64,000 nt of DNA from Bugulina stolonifera (Eukaryota > Bryozoa > Gymnolaemata > Cheilostomatida > Bugulidae). The translations under genes were made by a program, and so were the position numbers. The notes beneath the pieces are model-generated. The model made no database searches. It had not been told where the DNA came from and saw only the letters and a program-made list of their open reading frames with translations. Location: assembly GCA_935421135.1 (NCBI GenBank), contig OW285189.1, positions 24,988,298 through 25,052,297 on the forward strand. The letters are read 5' to 3'. Below are positions 1 to 10,095 of this stretch, one piece after another; position 1 is the first letter of the stretch; every line of letters starts with the position of its first letter.

Positions 1-221
1 CATGAGTAAACAACTTTTTAGTATGACTTGTTAATACATTACATTGCATTATGGGAGGGCTGATTGGAATGCAGTTGGTAGTTCTGTATGCCGTAATGAA
101 TGGTGGACTAGTAGCACAGCGCTAGTTAGCTGCACAGCTGTTAGGTTACTAGAAAATTAGTGTGTGGGAAGACAGTAATTTAAATAATAATTTTTTATTT
201 CATAGATTTGTTGCTGATTAA

Positions 222-973
222 AGGTGGACTGTACTGAAAATTTCAGAATGTTTGTCACCAAATTAACTATGTTAGTATTACTTGATGCCTATACAAACAT
301 ATCTAAACTGTTTTAGTAGTAGCTAATAGATGCTAAACTGCAAAAAAGTAACCCCAAAATTTCTAAAATAACCATAGTGATGTCAGCATTAAGAGTTATC
401 TCCACCTAGTTTTATGTCAATTCTCAAAATTTCTTCTTTGATTATCTCAACTCTGACACACTATATAGAAGCAATATTGCGTTCTCACAACTGTTTTATA
501 AGAAATACAGTGTTTTTTCAATAAAACAGATGCTAGCAATTATTAGTACTACGTTCTACATGTTCAACACACCAGTCTACTAAGTAGGCATGTTATCCAT
601 GAGATAAACAAGTAGCCTATTGACCAATCAAATTGCAAACTCAAAAGTCATTTGATAATTTTTTGCAACAAATTGTACTTTTTATTGTCTAGGAATATTA
701 ACTAGCATTTGTTCTACATACCCATTTTTTCGTTTTGTGATATGCCTAGTGCAACAAGGATAAAATCTCAATTAAAATTTTCTGTTTATAATAACACAAT
801 GCCTGGTCTGGCATTCACTCCCTGCAATGATGTATTTCACTGGTTTCAGCAGAGCTGGGTACCATGATGACATCATAGAGCCCAGCTGGTATTGTGCTAA
901 CTGGTTCAGCTGCTACTAGGCTTTCTAATGGTGCATTCAGTCTATAACCTCAAAATTTCAGTACAGTCCACCT
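222..973. mobile_element. MITE-like non-autonomous DNA transposon with terminal inverted repeats
   Basis: The left end (222 onward, AGGTGGACTGTACTGAAA) is the reverse complement of the right end (ending at 973, TTTCAGTACAGTCCACCT). Both ends are flanked by TTAA (218-221 and 974-977). The roughly 750-bp interior has no convincing coding frame. A TTAA target duplication is typical of piggyBac-type elements, but a TA duplication (Tc1/mariner type) fits the same bases, so the superfamily is open. The element lies in the intron just upstream of the first visible DNMT3 exon. Confidence 0.65.
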
Positions 974-1238
974 TTAACAATGAATTACATGTACATGTAT
1001 ATTATAATTATTATAAATAAAAATTGTTATATGCAATTGGTTTTCCGGTATCGAACACTAATTGCCATCTCGAGACGACTTTTGAGACAAGACAACTCAA
1101 GATTTCTTGAGTCTCGCTCCACCTCTATAAGTCTTACACAATATATTATCTTCACCATTGAATCGGCCACCTTGGTTATCCATTGTACGTCATTGTATGC
1201 AAAAGTTTATCCTATATGTACTGTAATTATACATACAG

Positions 1239-1448
1239 CTTCCTGAATGCAAGCCAGATCGCAAGCTGAGAGTGATGTCGTTGTTTGATGGCATCGGGAC
1301 CGCCATGGTAGTACTGAAGAACCTCAATCTGGATGTGGAAGTGTATTACTCTTTAGAGATTGAAGAGGACGCTATTCAGGTTGTGCAGATCAACCATGGC
1401 GAGGAGGTCTTCCAGCTGGGTGACATCAGATCGCTCACAGAAGAGAAG
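1239..1448 (+). CDS. DNMT3: DNMT3 exon a (motif I)
   Basis: Acceptor acatacag ends at 1238 and donor AAG|gttaga follows 1448; 70 codons, phase 0 at both ends. It encodes [20 protein letters not shown] and onward to SLTEEK. The FDGIG loop binds S-adenosylmethionine. The methionines inside this exon are not the start of the protein, because homology continues upstream of them. Confidence 0.88.
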
Positions 1449-4400
1449 GTTAGACCGAGTTCAGTGGCCAACGACGTTCTGTTATTTATGGCATGTTGTG
1501 TCACGGTCTGTCACATTCAGTTAAGTTCTGTGGGAATCTAATTATTTCAGTTGACATGTTTGTAACACCTCTCAATGGTAAGTAGAAGATGGTTGCCTAC
1601 AAATATTTCTTTTTGTAATAATTATTCCATTGGTACTAACAGTAATTTCATGCATTTCTAACACATTTAGTTGGCAGCACTTGGCAGAATTGACCTGTTG
1701 GTTGGAGGTTCTCCTTGCAATGACTTGGCATTGGTCAATCCAGCTAGGAAAGGTTTATACGGTAAGCCCATTTAGTACAGAAGCAACCTCCCTTTTTATA
1801 AAGATTTCTAGCAATTGAGGTGGGGCCAAGTATATTTTGCATGAAACTCTTAATTATGCATAAATACTTTGATATGCAAATTTCTACACCTCACATCGCG
1901 CCAGTATAGTTGTTGTGGTCAATTGATTTATCGTGCAAGTAAAAATAACAAACATTTGTCAGATCGCCATTGATAAGCCGGAAAAGATTGCTTTAGTGTT
2001 AGTGCTCATGCGTAACGGCAAACACTGTCCAATTAGAAGTGGTTATGCCTGCTGATTTCTATAGTAACCACAATAACAACAGCTGCACATGGCCAAATAG
2101 CAGTTACTAGTATTACTAGACATAGCTAGTAATATAATACTAGATACATGCAGTTATAATATTGTTGTTTAGGATTTTTACTGCTATAATGCCCTAATGG
2201 CTATATGAACTGCGTTGTGGGAGGTTTATAATATGTTAGACTGAGGTAATTCAACAGCTACAACAATGGATAGTTGTTTGTTTTACTGCTGTGAAAATAT
2301 CAAAGACACACCAGTTATTCTCTTCACCATATTAACCCCCAAAAGTGGGGAATAGGTGTGAATGTGTTCTGATGTGCTGCATATAGAAAATTGGTCTCAA
2401 CATTCACTCAAGGAGAACTTGTGTCACTTTTCCTAACTAGTAATTCTTCAAAATTGATGAACAAACTGGCTCTAGCAACTAAAAGTCATCGATACTTCAT
2501 TACTCTAGGTATTTTGGTGCATGTAATACACCTATATCTATATACAGTACAGTAGATAATATACCCATACATACATACATACATACATACTATATAACAT
2601 AGGCTACTTGCAGTATTAGAGAACAATATTCAATGAATCATGCTACATGCAATGTCAACGGGGAAGTAGACCAAAAAGTAGTTGGTTCTCAAATTGGCCA
2701 TGTATGTTCATAAGTAGTGTAATTTATTTATTTCCTGCTTTTAGTACTGAACATAACTAATAGTGGTAGGTGAAATAAACTACATAATAATGTTACATTT
2801 TGATGTTAAATTGCAAACTATTGATGAATTATATATTCATGCTACACAAGTTTAATATGTGGCTATTGCTCTATATTTAAAGTGTGATCAAATTGTCAAT
2901 AGATTTGATAAACCGAAAGAAATCATAAAATCACCAAGTCCATCAGAAAGTGTGCATGCTGAAAGTCCTGTGTTACCATAGGCAAGCATTATTTGCTAAT
3001 TTATATAAAAAGATCAGACAAAACCATAACCATGCCCACTTATGAAGTTCCTTACAAACACTAGCAGTTAAAACAAGTAATCTCTGTACAGTGGGGTGTT
3101 ACTACATGGTAGGGGGCCTACCTACAATATGTAGCTGTATCTAGGAAACGTAGATGGGGTATTAGATAAAATTCATGGGGATCAAGAAGAGAAAAATGCC
3201 AAAGGAGAGCCTCAGAGTCAGCATGGTAGACCATGATGATGCCAGATATTAGGAACAGGCAAGGTGTTTTTTGATTGAATAACTTACAAAGCATTTTACA
3301 TAAAAACACATGTGTGTGACAGCCTTTAGCTTTCCACATAATTGAAACCAAAATTATAGTAACACTAAGTAACATAAAAAACTGTAAAGGGTAATAATTG
3401 GGCATAACAACACACCAACTGCTTGTATAACATTCACATGAACAAGCCAACTAAACCCAGTCTTCAGGCTACTAACATCCTTGGGTCCCAACTACAGTGC
3501 CTATATTATGCATATTCTGTACTATTAATAGGGACATGTATTATAGGCCTATAATTTCAAAAAATTATGATTTAATACTTCTTAACCTCCTAGTAGATAT
3601 ACACGTAGGCCCTCATACAGTGTATATATGCATCTCGGCTTACATCTATGTATCCTAAGTATGCAGATGAATGCTTATGACTGATTTAACAGCAAATAAT
3701 ACTCTCCTATGGCAATTGTAAGCGTTCACTGGTCACTACAAGAAATATAAACTCATGAAATTGCAAGCTAGGAATTAATACATGTACATGTACATTATCA
3801 ATTGATATACCAATCAGTTTCTCAGAGGTGGAGGTGCTGTTCTAAGGTGAACTATCACATTGCCGAGTAATCCAAGCAGCATCGAATTCCTAGGCTACAT
3901 CCTCAGATCCTTGATGCAACATGTTCTGTACCTGCATGCATATCTAGTAATGCAACCAGCAGTAATGCATTTCTACCAAGTTTTGAAAGCAACTCTGATG
4001 GCAGTATTTGAGTGTTTTTATCAACTTCTAAAAGGCCTCTTAGTCTCCGAAGTCACTATAATTTGTATAGTGTTTTCATTAACTGGATTATTATTGTTGC
4101 TGCTCACTTCATGCCTAGCCTATTGGTGTGGGATGTAAACAAGTAGGAAATGTAGATAGAGAGGTGTAGGGTAATGGTGTAAAAATCTATGACTTGTATG
4201 TTCATAGGAATCTCACGAGTTCAGTAGCGGATATTAACAGATATTTTTCAAACTATTCCTAGCTTTATGCTATTTTAAAATGTGTTCCTTTGTTGAATGT
4301 TACATTATGTAATGTAAACAGAGTTTCTCAAACGCATTAGAAGTGTGTGATAGTGGTGTCCTGGTTATACATAACAATTTTCGAAATCGGTAAAATCTGT

Positions 4401-7400
4401 ACAATTGTACTAAAACTTGCCATTATGCCTAGAACTGGCACCTTAGGAGGTGTAGAAATGTCATATTTGAAATCAGCACAAAATTCTGATCTAGATACAT
4501 GTTTTTTTATGTGGCCCCACTTCGATTGCTAGAACGGCTATTTTTTTTCAAGATATCCAGAGGTTGCTTCTGTACTAATTAGCTTAGGTGCTATAGATGT
4601 GGTGTATGTACATACTTGAGCCCATTAGCTTATGTGCTATAGATATGGTATATGTACATACTTGAGCCCATTAGCTTATGTGCTATAGATATGGTATATG
4701 TAAGTACTTGAGCCCATTAGCTTATATGCTATAGATATGGTATATGTACGTACTTGAGCCCATTAGCTTAGGTGCTATAGATGTGGTATATGTACATTCT
4801 TTCTTTTATCCATTGATTAGGTGACTGACCTTAACATTGGAACCCAGTTTTTTAATCCCCACAGACACTGAAGTAATTAAAAATAATAACACATAATTTT
4901 AAAGATAATTATCTTTAAATGGACTTGTACTTACATAATATAGATTTAGTGACCATCTAATACTCATTTAGCTGAGTGCACTGGTCATCAGAGGTAGATA
5001 GGTTAGAGATTTAATCAGGTGTACATGTATGTGTTACATAAGAGTTCATGATAAGCAAACCGGTCTCACTTGCTGGTATGTTGCTAGTTTAGTTTATAGT
5101 ATGTTGACAGACAAAAAGCTCCACTCTTTGTTACTTATGTGGCGCTAGTAGTCTGTTGTAAGTTGTTAGCTACATTGTGATATCGTGCTCACCATGACTT
5201 GGAGGTTATGGTGTCTGTTCCCATCAGTGTCGTCATTAACTAAAAGTAATGGACTTCAGCTCTGAATACCCTATATGCTGTCTATATCTTGTGTAGCATA
5301 AACTCATCATAAGATTACCAACATTTTGCTTTTGCACATGAGTGAGCATTTTGATTCAAGCCATTTCCTGCATAGCTGCAGAAGGACTGTGATATTGAAT
5401 TTTCACTGAACTGATTGTAAGTTGTATAATAATGCTTATAGACCTTTGTATTCAGTGTATACAATATGATTTCCTCCCATACAAAACGACAAGGAGTTGT
5501 CCTCTCCTACAAAATGGTTGCGTTATAACTTTACTGAGATTACCTTCCAGCAGATAATTCCCGTCGACAGTCAAACCAGATTCAGAATTTGTGCTCTTTG
5601 GTGGGTTTCCCCGAGGAAATTTTTTCAACATGCAGGCGTTTATTTTCATTCATACATTAAATTATGTTTATGCATGTATATAGATGCTACGGGAACTGGG
5701 ATCCTATTCTTTGACTTCTATCGGATCTTGATGACATTAAAGAGCCTCCAGCCCAATCACGCTGTCCTGTGGCTGTTTGAAAATGTGGTGCACATGAACA
5801 AGGAAACAAAGGCTACAATCTCTAGGTTCTTGGAGGTAAGCCTTCCTGATCATATCATATACTGTCAGCTTAGCCTTAGATTGACCAGTCTGATAGGTAG
5901 CTATGGACCAGGTGAATCCCAAGTCTTATACTGAATTAATCATTTGTATGGAGAAGGGCCAACTACAGATGTCAATTATGTATGACCAACTATAATTACT
6001 CATGTGAAAGAGACAGAGGCAGATCTGTCCAGTTGACTTTGTACAGGTTTAATGCTCTATTTTTAAAGTAGAGATTTTTGTCAAATTATAAATGTGCCGT
6101 ATATAAATACTTTTCACCTTGCAATGTATATACACGGTGAAATATGCAGAGCTGTCAGTAGCTCCCCCTTTTGAGTAGTCTAGTTATCAAGTGTCACGTA
6201 ATCAACCATTAGTTATCTTCATCGACCACCATCTCCATTAAAATTGTATAAAATTAATAATTGTGCTTCACTTTAGAAAATGGAGTTGCAACCTTAAGCC
6301 ACATTGTAGGAAGTAATAAATAAGTTACATTATTGCAAAACATTACATTTTGAGAATAAAATAATTTAATATCATACTTGTTTATTATTACCATTCATTA
6401 CTCATCTATGCTACTAATTTTATCACTAGTCACCAGTCCACACACCTAGTCTTCTGCTCTATCATGTTTACAGTGTTTATATTTTATATAGACAAATTCA
6501 TGTCTTCAGAATTGGTTTGTATTATGGCTGTGTTGTCATTATCATAGTTATTGACTCGGTGCTATGACTTCTAGCATTGCTATTTATTCTCATTACTTCC
6601 AGAGCAAACAGCGTGATGTTTGTAGCTACCGTGGAAAATAGACATCATTATCGGTGATCAATGATCCTATGAGAGGAGGCAGTTCATTCAATACAAAATT
6701 GCTTGTTCAAAATTTCAAACCAAAGTTGGAGGAGATAATTCGACAATTAACATAAGTCTAACGTTGTATATAAATGACAAAATCTTATGACTAACCTGGA
6801 GTTGTCATCTTTCACCTTATATTAACCGATAAAACAACAGTGTTCCTGATTGTCTTCAGTCAACAAACGTAGCCACAAACCGTGATATCTACAAAATGGC
6901 CATAAAATTCTAACATGCGCAACGTTTGTCAATAAAATCTAGAACAAAATCTAATTGTAAAGTCATCGGTTTACATTCTAAACGCGATATTACTTTGGGC
7001 GAACTGTCTTTCTTTATACATGTAAGTCTGTTAAAGGTGTAATAATTCGAACAAGTATAGGCAGAGATGCACTAAGACCTGCAATCTTATAATTTAGACG
7101 CAAGGGTTATCACTTCTAAACAAATAGAAATGGACCAGGTGTCAGATTTCCCAAAATTAGAATAAAAATTGATAAAAATGTTGTAAAGTCACCTGCCCGG
7201 GTGGCTCAGTCGGTAGAGCATGGGACTCTTAATCCCAGGGTCGTGGGTTCGAGCCCCACCTCGGGCGAGGAGTATCTTTTTGGAATTATTTTGCTTTGCA
7301 ATAAAATGATATGGTAATGCATGCATAATAATGTTTTTTGTGAATTTATATGATATAGTGTGAACCCGTGAAACTGGATGCAGGAGTGTTCTCAGCACAA

Positions 7401-8282
7401 AGCAGGGCTAGATATTTCTGGGGCAATATACCTGGGATGTTCATGTAAGTGTAGAATAAAATACCTCCTACTCATTTAGACTTTTACAGTCAAATATAAG
7501 GAAATAAATCATATAACAATGATCTTTGGTTTGAACGGCTGGGTTCTACTCCCGCCTTCCCATAAGGCTCTGTTAGTCAACCATTGATAAACATTTCACA
7601 TTTTATTTGAGCTAAAAGGAGGTTTCTGTTGCCGTGTCATAACTACAAAATTGTTCACCTTCCAGACCAGTTACGGAGGACATGAAGGCTCTAAACATAA
7701 GCCTGCAGGACGTTCTATCAAAAGGTCGGGAAGCGGCCGTGACCAAGATTAGAACTGTTACAACACGCGGAGCATCTCTGCTTCAGGGGAAGAATGAAGA
7801 CATGCATGCAGTACGAATGAATGGACACAGTGATAAACTCTGGCCCACAGAGCTCGAAAGGTATTTTTGCTCATTACACATGTACATGTAGGTGTAGAAA
7901 GTCATTGGTAATAGTAACATAATGTATAGCTACTTACAGTTATATAAGAGGTCAAATAAGAGTCATAGTGTCATATAAGAGTCATAGTGGTCATATAAGG
8001 TCTTGCAAGCTACACGCATGTACTATCTGTGTATCCATTCCATAGCCTATCGGGAGAATGGATACCAGGTAGGTTTATAATGATGTACATCATTCTACTT
8101 GTTGCAGTGTGTTTGGTCTTCCAAAACACTACACTGATGCTGGGAATCTGGCTCCTGGAAAGAGACAGAAGTTACTTGGTAGATCCTGGTGTGTCCCAGT
8201 CATTGAACATATACTCAAACCTCTCACTCACTTGTTCGCTGTCAAACCAGAGAGGAAACCGTGTTCCTGCTCCTCGAAGTAA
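1239..8282 (+). CDS. DNMT3: DNMT3-type de novo DNA (cytosine-5) methyltransferase, catalytic domain (6 exons, 5'-partial)
   Basis: This protein would transfer a methyl group from S-adenosylmethionine to carbon 5 of cytosine in nuclear DNA, mainly at CpG. Exons at 1239-1448, 1671-1761, 5684-5835, 7359-7444, 7666-7860 and 8108-8282 join by phase into 909 nt (302 residues plus stop). The motif order is that of DNMT3: SLFDGIG (motif I, SAM binding), GGSPCNDL with the catalytic Cys (motif IV), WLFENVV (motif VI), [12 protein letters not shown] (motif VIII), RTVTTRGAS and [11 protein letters not shown] (motifs IX-X, C-terminus). DNMT1 has a different sequence around these motifs and a longer target-recognition insert. 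The visible part is about the length of a DNMT3 catalytic domain, so PWWP and ADD exons would lie left of the window. No frameshift or in-frame stop is seen. The family call is from recognised motifs; the individual splice sites are read by eye. Confidence 0.93.
1671..1761 (+). CDS. DNMT3: DNMT3 exon b (catalytic PCN motif)
   Basis: Acceptor acatttag ends at 1670 and donor G|gtaagc follows 1761. It reads [20 protein letters not shown] and then [10 protein letters not shown]. The Cys of PCN is the expected catalytic nucleophile. It ends in phase 1, completed by the next exon. Confidence 0.92.
2566..2590. repeat. (CATA)n microsatellite
   Basis: Six perfect CATA units in the DNMT3 intron. Confidence 0.9.
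4578..4797. repeat. 46-bp minisatellite, about 4.8 copies
   Basis: Direct repeats of a 46-bp unit starting ATTAGCTTATGTGCTATAGA. Copies differ at a few positions (ggtgtatg/ggtatatg, acatac/aagtac/acgtac). Located in the large DNMT3 intron. Confidence 0.92.
5684..5835 (+). CDS. DNMT3: DNMT3 exon c (ENV motif)
   Basis: Acceptor gtatatag ends at 5683 and donor GAG|gtaagc follows 5835. It reads [15 protein letters not shown], then [12 protein letters not shown] and ISRFLE. The Glu of ENV is the expected partner that activates the target cytosine. Phase 1 in, phase 0 out. Confidence 0.92.
7195..7267 (+). tRNA. tRNA-Lys (anticodon CTT)
   Basis: A 73-nt cloverleaf: acceptor stem GCCCGGG with CTCGGGC and discriminator G; D arm GCTC/GAGC; anticodon stem TGGGA/TCCCA around loop CTCTTAA (anticodon CTT at 7228-7230); T arm GTGGG-TTCGAGC-CCCAC. 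No intron and no encoded CCA. Internal box A TGGCTCAGTCGG (7202-7213) and box B GGTTCGAGCCC (7246-7256) are the RNA polymerase III promoter. It lies inside a DNMT3 intron on the same strand. Confidence 0.96.
7277..7281 (+). terminator. RNA polymerase III T-run terminator of tRNA-Lys
   Basis: Five T residues begin 10 nt after the tRNA 3' end, a standard pol III stop. Confidence 0.75.
7359..7444 (+). CDS. DNMT3: DNMT3 exon d (RARYFWGN motif)
   Basis: Acceptor tgatatag ends at 7358 and donor AT|gtaagt follows 7444. It reads [14 protein letters not shown] then [14 protein letters not shown], matching the DNMT3 segment after FLE. It has no internal ATG-initiated frame, so simple ORF scanning misses it. 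Phase 0 in, phase 2 out. Confidence 0.92.
7666..7860 (+). CDS. DNMT3: DNMT3 exon e (target-recognition region)
   Basis: Acceptor cttccag ends at 7665 and donor AAAG|gtattt follows 7860. It reads [20 protein letters not shown], then [16 protein letters not shown] and KLWPTELE. This corresponds to the DNMT3 TRD and motif IX region. Phase 2 in, phase 2 out. Confidence 0.92.
7941..8002. repeat. Short degenerate tandem repeat (about 20 bp, 3 copies)
   Basis: Repeats of catataagagtcatagtg-like units between the last two DNMT3 exons. Confidence 0.65.
8108..8282 (+). CDS. DNMT3: DNMT3 terminal exon (motif X, stop)
   Basis: Acceptor gttgcag ends at 8107. It reads [20 protein letters not shown], then [16 protein letters not shown], and ends KPCSCSSK with TAA at 8280-8282. 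LLGRSW is the conserved DNMT3 end. The position matching human DNMT3A Arg882 appears to be Pro (alignment by eye). The codon split across the junction gives Ser where mammals have Arg (MERVFG). Confidence 0.92.
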
Positions 8283-8345
8283 TGTACCATCTCTCTACCT
8301 CCACGATCTCAAACCCGAGTTTGGATATCAACTGCCAAATAACTC

Positions 8346-8351
8346 AATAAA
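8346..8351 (+). promoter_or_regulatory. Poly(A) signal AATAAA for DNMT3
   Basis: AATAAA lies 64 nt after the DNMT3 stop. A second AATAAA at 9079-9084 could serve a longer 3' UTR. Confidence 0.5.
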
Positions 8352-8487
8352 TATTCCACTAAAATATTCCGTGTAGTACATAGTACAATATTTCCACATT
8401 TTTATATATACATGTATAACAATGTTGCGTAGTAGCAGTCTTAGAAATTTGTTCATAATTATAGTGATATTTTGCTTGGGCATAAGG

Positions 8488-8506
8488 TCGACCAATCATT
8501 GGTCGA
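8488..8506. repeat. Perfect inverted repeat TCGACCAAT-C-ATTGGTCGA
   Basis: Two 9-bp arms with a single central base, in the intergenic region. It contains back-to-back CCAAT/ATTGG sequences. Function unknown. Confidence 0.8.
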
Positions 8507-9357
8507 GTTATTGTGAACACCAACCAATGGCTGGCATGCTTGCTGAGCCTAGTTCAATCTCTGGTAAGGTATAGTATGGGCAGATTCCTCCTGTAGTAAA
8601 ATATATTATTAGCTATTAGCAATATTATTATTGTAACTCTGTAACTTGGTAGCATGAGTGCATAATTATGTTTAGTCTTACTTGTATATAATACTGACTT
8701 GTTTTACTAAGTCAGTAGTTATAACTACCTGTCCATCCCTACTTGTTATAGCACTGTAAAGTTGTTGTAGTTATCTTCTATCCTTCCCAAAGAATGGGAA
8801 AACTTTCCTTGTTGTCATAGTTTTAACTCTTATTATTAGGTAATTCCCAACACCATATCAATACAATTATACATCATGTGAGAATCATACCTCTGCAGTT
8901 TCAGGTCAGGTTACAATTCTCAAGTATTTTCTTGTTTTGCTATGGGATCGCTCACCCATATATTTTGTTGTATGTTTTTAACATGTACATTGAATGTTGA
9001 TATTCACATTACACTGAATAACTGGCTAATTATGTTACACGATATTGTATTATCTATCCCACTATTGTTTTATGTTTTAATAAAGTTGTTTGTTTCAAGC
9101 ATCACAAACCAAGAGTCACATAATTCTATAGTAATGGTGAACATAGATGAGATGAGCAAACAGCTACACCATGTTAGTATAAAGATGTATGTGTGTGTTT
9201 ATTGAATAACTGGTATAAAATATGATAACTATAAATGTAGCAGTATGACCAACATAAATATTACATAATTATATTATATTAGTATAGATATGAAATATAG
9301 GACTACTGTCGTATGTCAATTCAGGAAGCATCTAGAACAATAATATCATGGCCGCCG

Positions 9358-9363
9358 TTTATT
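9358..9363 (-). promoter_or_regulatory. Candidate poly(A) signal for the CCDC171-like gene
   Basis: AATAAA on the - strand about 490 nt past the stop at 9856. It is the clearest candidate I saw, but AT-rich sequence makes a chance match likely. Confidence 0.3.
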
Positions 9364-9460
9364 TAGGAATGACTTCAATGAGTAATTATATACACATGTA
9401 TGTATTGATAATGGAGATGCAAGTTAGTTGTTCACCTAGTCATTTAGTGTTGCATTATAC

Positions 9461-9556
9461 AAGTAAAATTTAGTACATACTATTATATATATAAATGATT
9501 CACAAGTATAATTTAGTACATATTATATTATATATAAATGATTCACAAGTAAAATT
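9461..9556. repeat. 43-bp tandem repeat, about 2.2 copies
   Basis: Copies begin at 9461, 9504 and 9547 with aagtaaaatt/aagtataatt followed by an AT-rich stretch and aatgattcac. Confidence 0.85.
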
Positions 9557-9855
9557 AATTATAACCATTCGGAGTCACCCTCCCTGCTAAACTAAAGCAG
9601 CAGTTATCTCCCCGTTATCATAGAGACGTACCCACACTGACTCATCTTCTAACATTTCCACTCATCTGTAGACGGGGAGAGGCAGTACCTCTGCTGGAAG
9701 ACAGTCTACTGCTACAAAAATTACACCAGTTGTACATGTAGTATAGCATTATAGAATAGAACCACATGCACATGTATTACTGTACATGTATGCAGTGCTA
9801 TAAATAGACCATAACGGTACTTCTACACTGTACAATATCCAAACATTACTACGAG

Positions 9856-10095
9856 TTATGTGTGTATTATGCAGTATCCATACCCTGGGGAGATGTGAAG
9901 TGGTTTAACAGGAGATGATGTCATCGGGAAGAGCTGCTGTGATAGGCCGCTCCTATGAGTAGAGTGAGAAGGAAGAGAGCGAGTCATTAGTCCAGGATCT
10001 AGCGCAGCAGGTGAATGCCGAGCTGAGGAGAAGTCACTGGTAGCTTTCAGTGGAGACATGCTACTCCCGTAGCCTGAGGAAGGGTACTGATACAC
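9856..10095 (-). CDS. CCDC171: CCDC171-like terminal exon e19 (Ser/Pro-rich tail)
   Basis: Acceptor cttgaactacag|GTG, stop TAA at 9856-9858. It reads VYQYPSSGYGSSMSPLKATS and ends SPGYGYCIIHT. Rich in Ser, Pro and Gly, with no coiled coil and likely disordered. Its real acceptor, ACTACAG|GT, is nearly the same as the motif repeated in the 25-kb array. Confidence 0.83.
   Translation of the reverse strand: MYQYPSSGYGSSMSPLKATSDFSSARHSPAALDPGLMTRSLPSHSTHRSGLSQQLFPMTSSPVKPLHISPGYGYCIIHT

Larger units (their letters stand above)
1762..5683 (+). other. DNMT3 intron b/c (3.9 kb)
   Basis: AT-rich intron with no exon-like homology that I can recognise. It holds a CATA microsatellite and a 46-bp minisatellite (listed separately). 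Open frames at 3118-3450 (-), 3860-4138 (+) and 5452-5649 (-) have no recognisable family features and are treated as chance. Confidence 0.6.
5836..7358 (+). other. DNMT3 intron c/d containing a tRNA gene
   Basis: AT-rich intron of about 1.5 kb. The only supported feature inside is tRNA-Lys at 7195-7267. Nothing else is recognised. Confidence 0.6.
8283..9855. other. Intergenic region between convergent genes
   Basis: Both genes end here. It holds the likely 3' UTRs, poly(A) signals, a 9-bp perfect palindrome and a 43-bp tandem repeat. The frame 8942-9205 (+) has no recognisable family features. Confidence 0.6.

Noticed and set aside
3118..3450. 110-codon - strand frame and other frames of 60-145 codons in the DNMT3 introns (e.g. 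3860-4138, 5452-5649) or overlapping its exons in another frame (5497-5934, 8029-8376)
   Set aside because: Those covering 5684-5835 and 8108-8282 only shadow or extend true exons. The others show no recognisable family features and occur at a level expected by chance.
6603..6640. Possible DNMT3 exon after a good-looking acceptor at 6602
   Set aside because: The in-phase reading stops after 12 codons and lacks the expected RARYFWGN motif. The true exon with correct phase is at 7359-7444.
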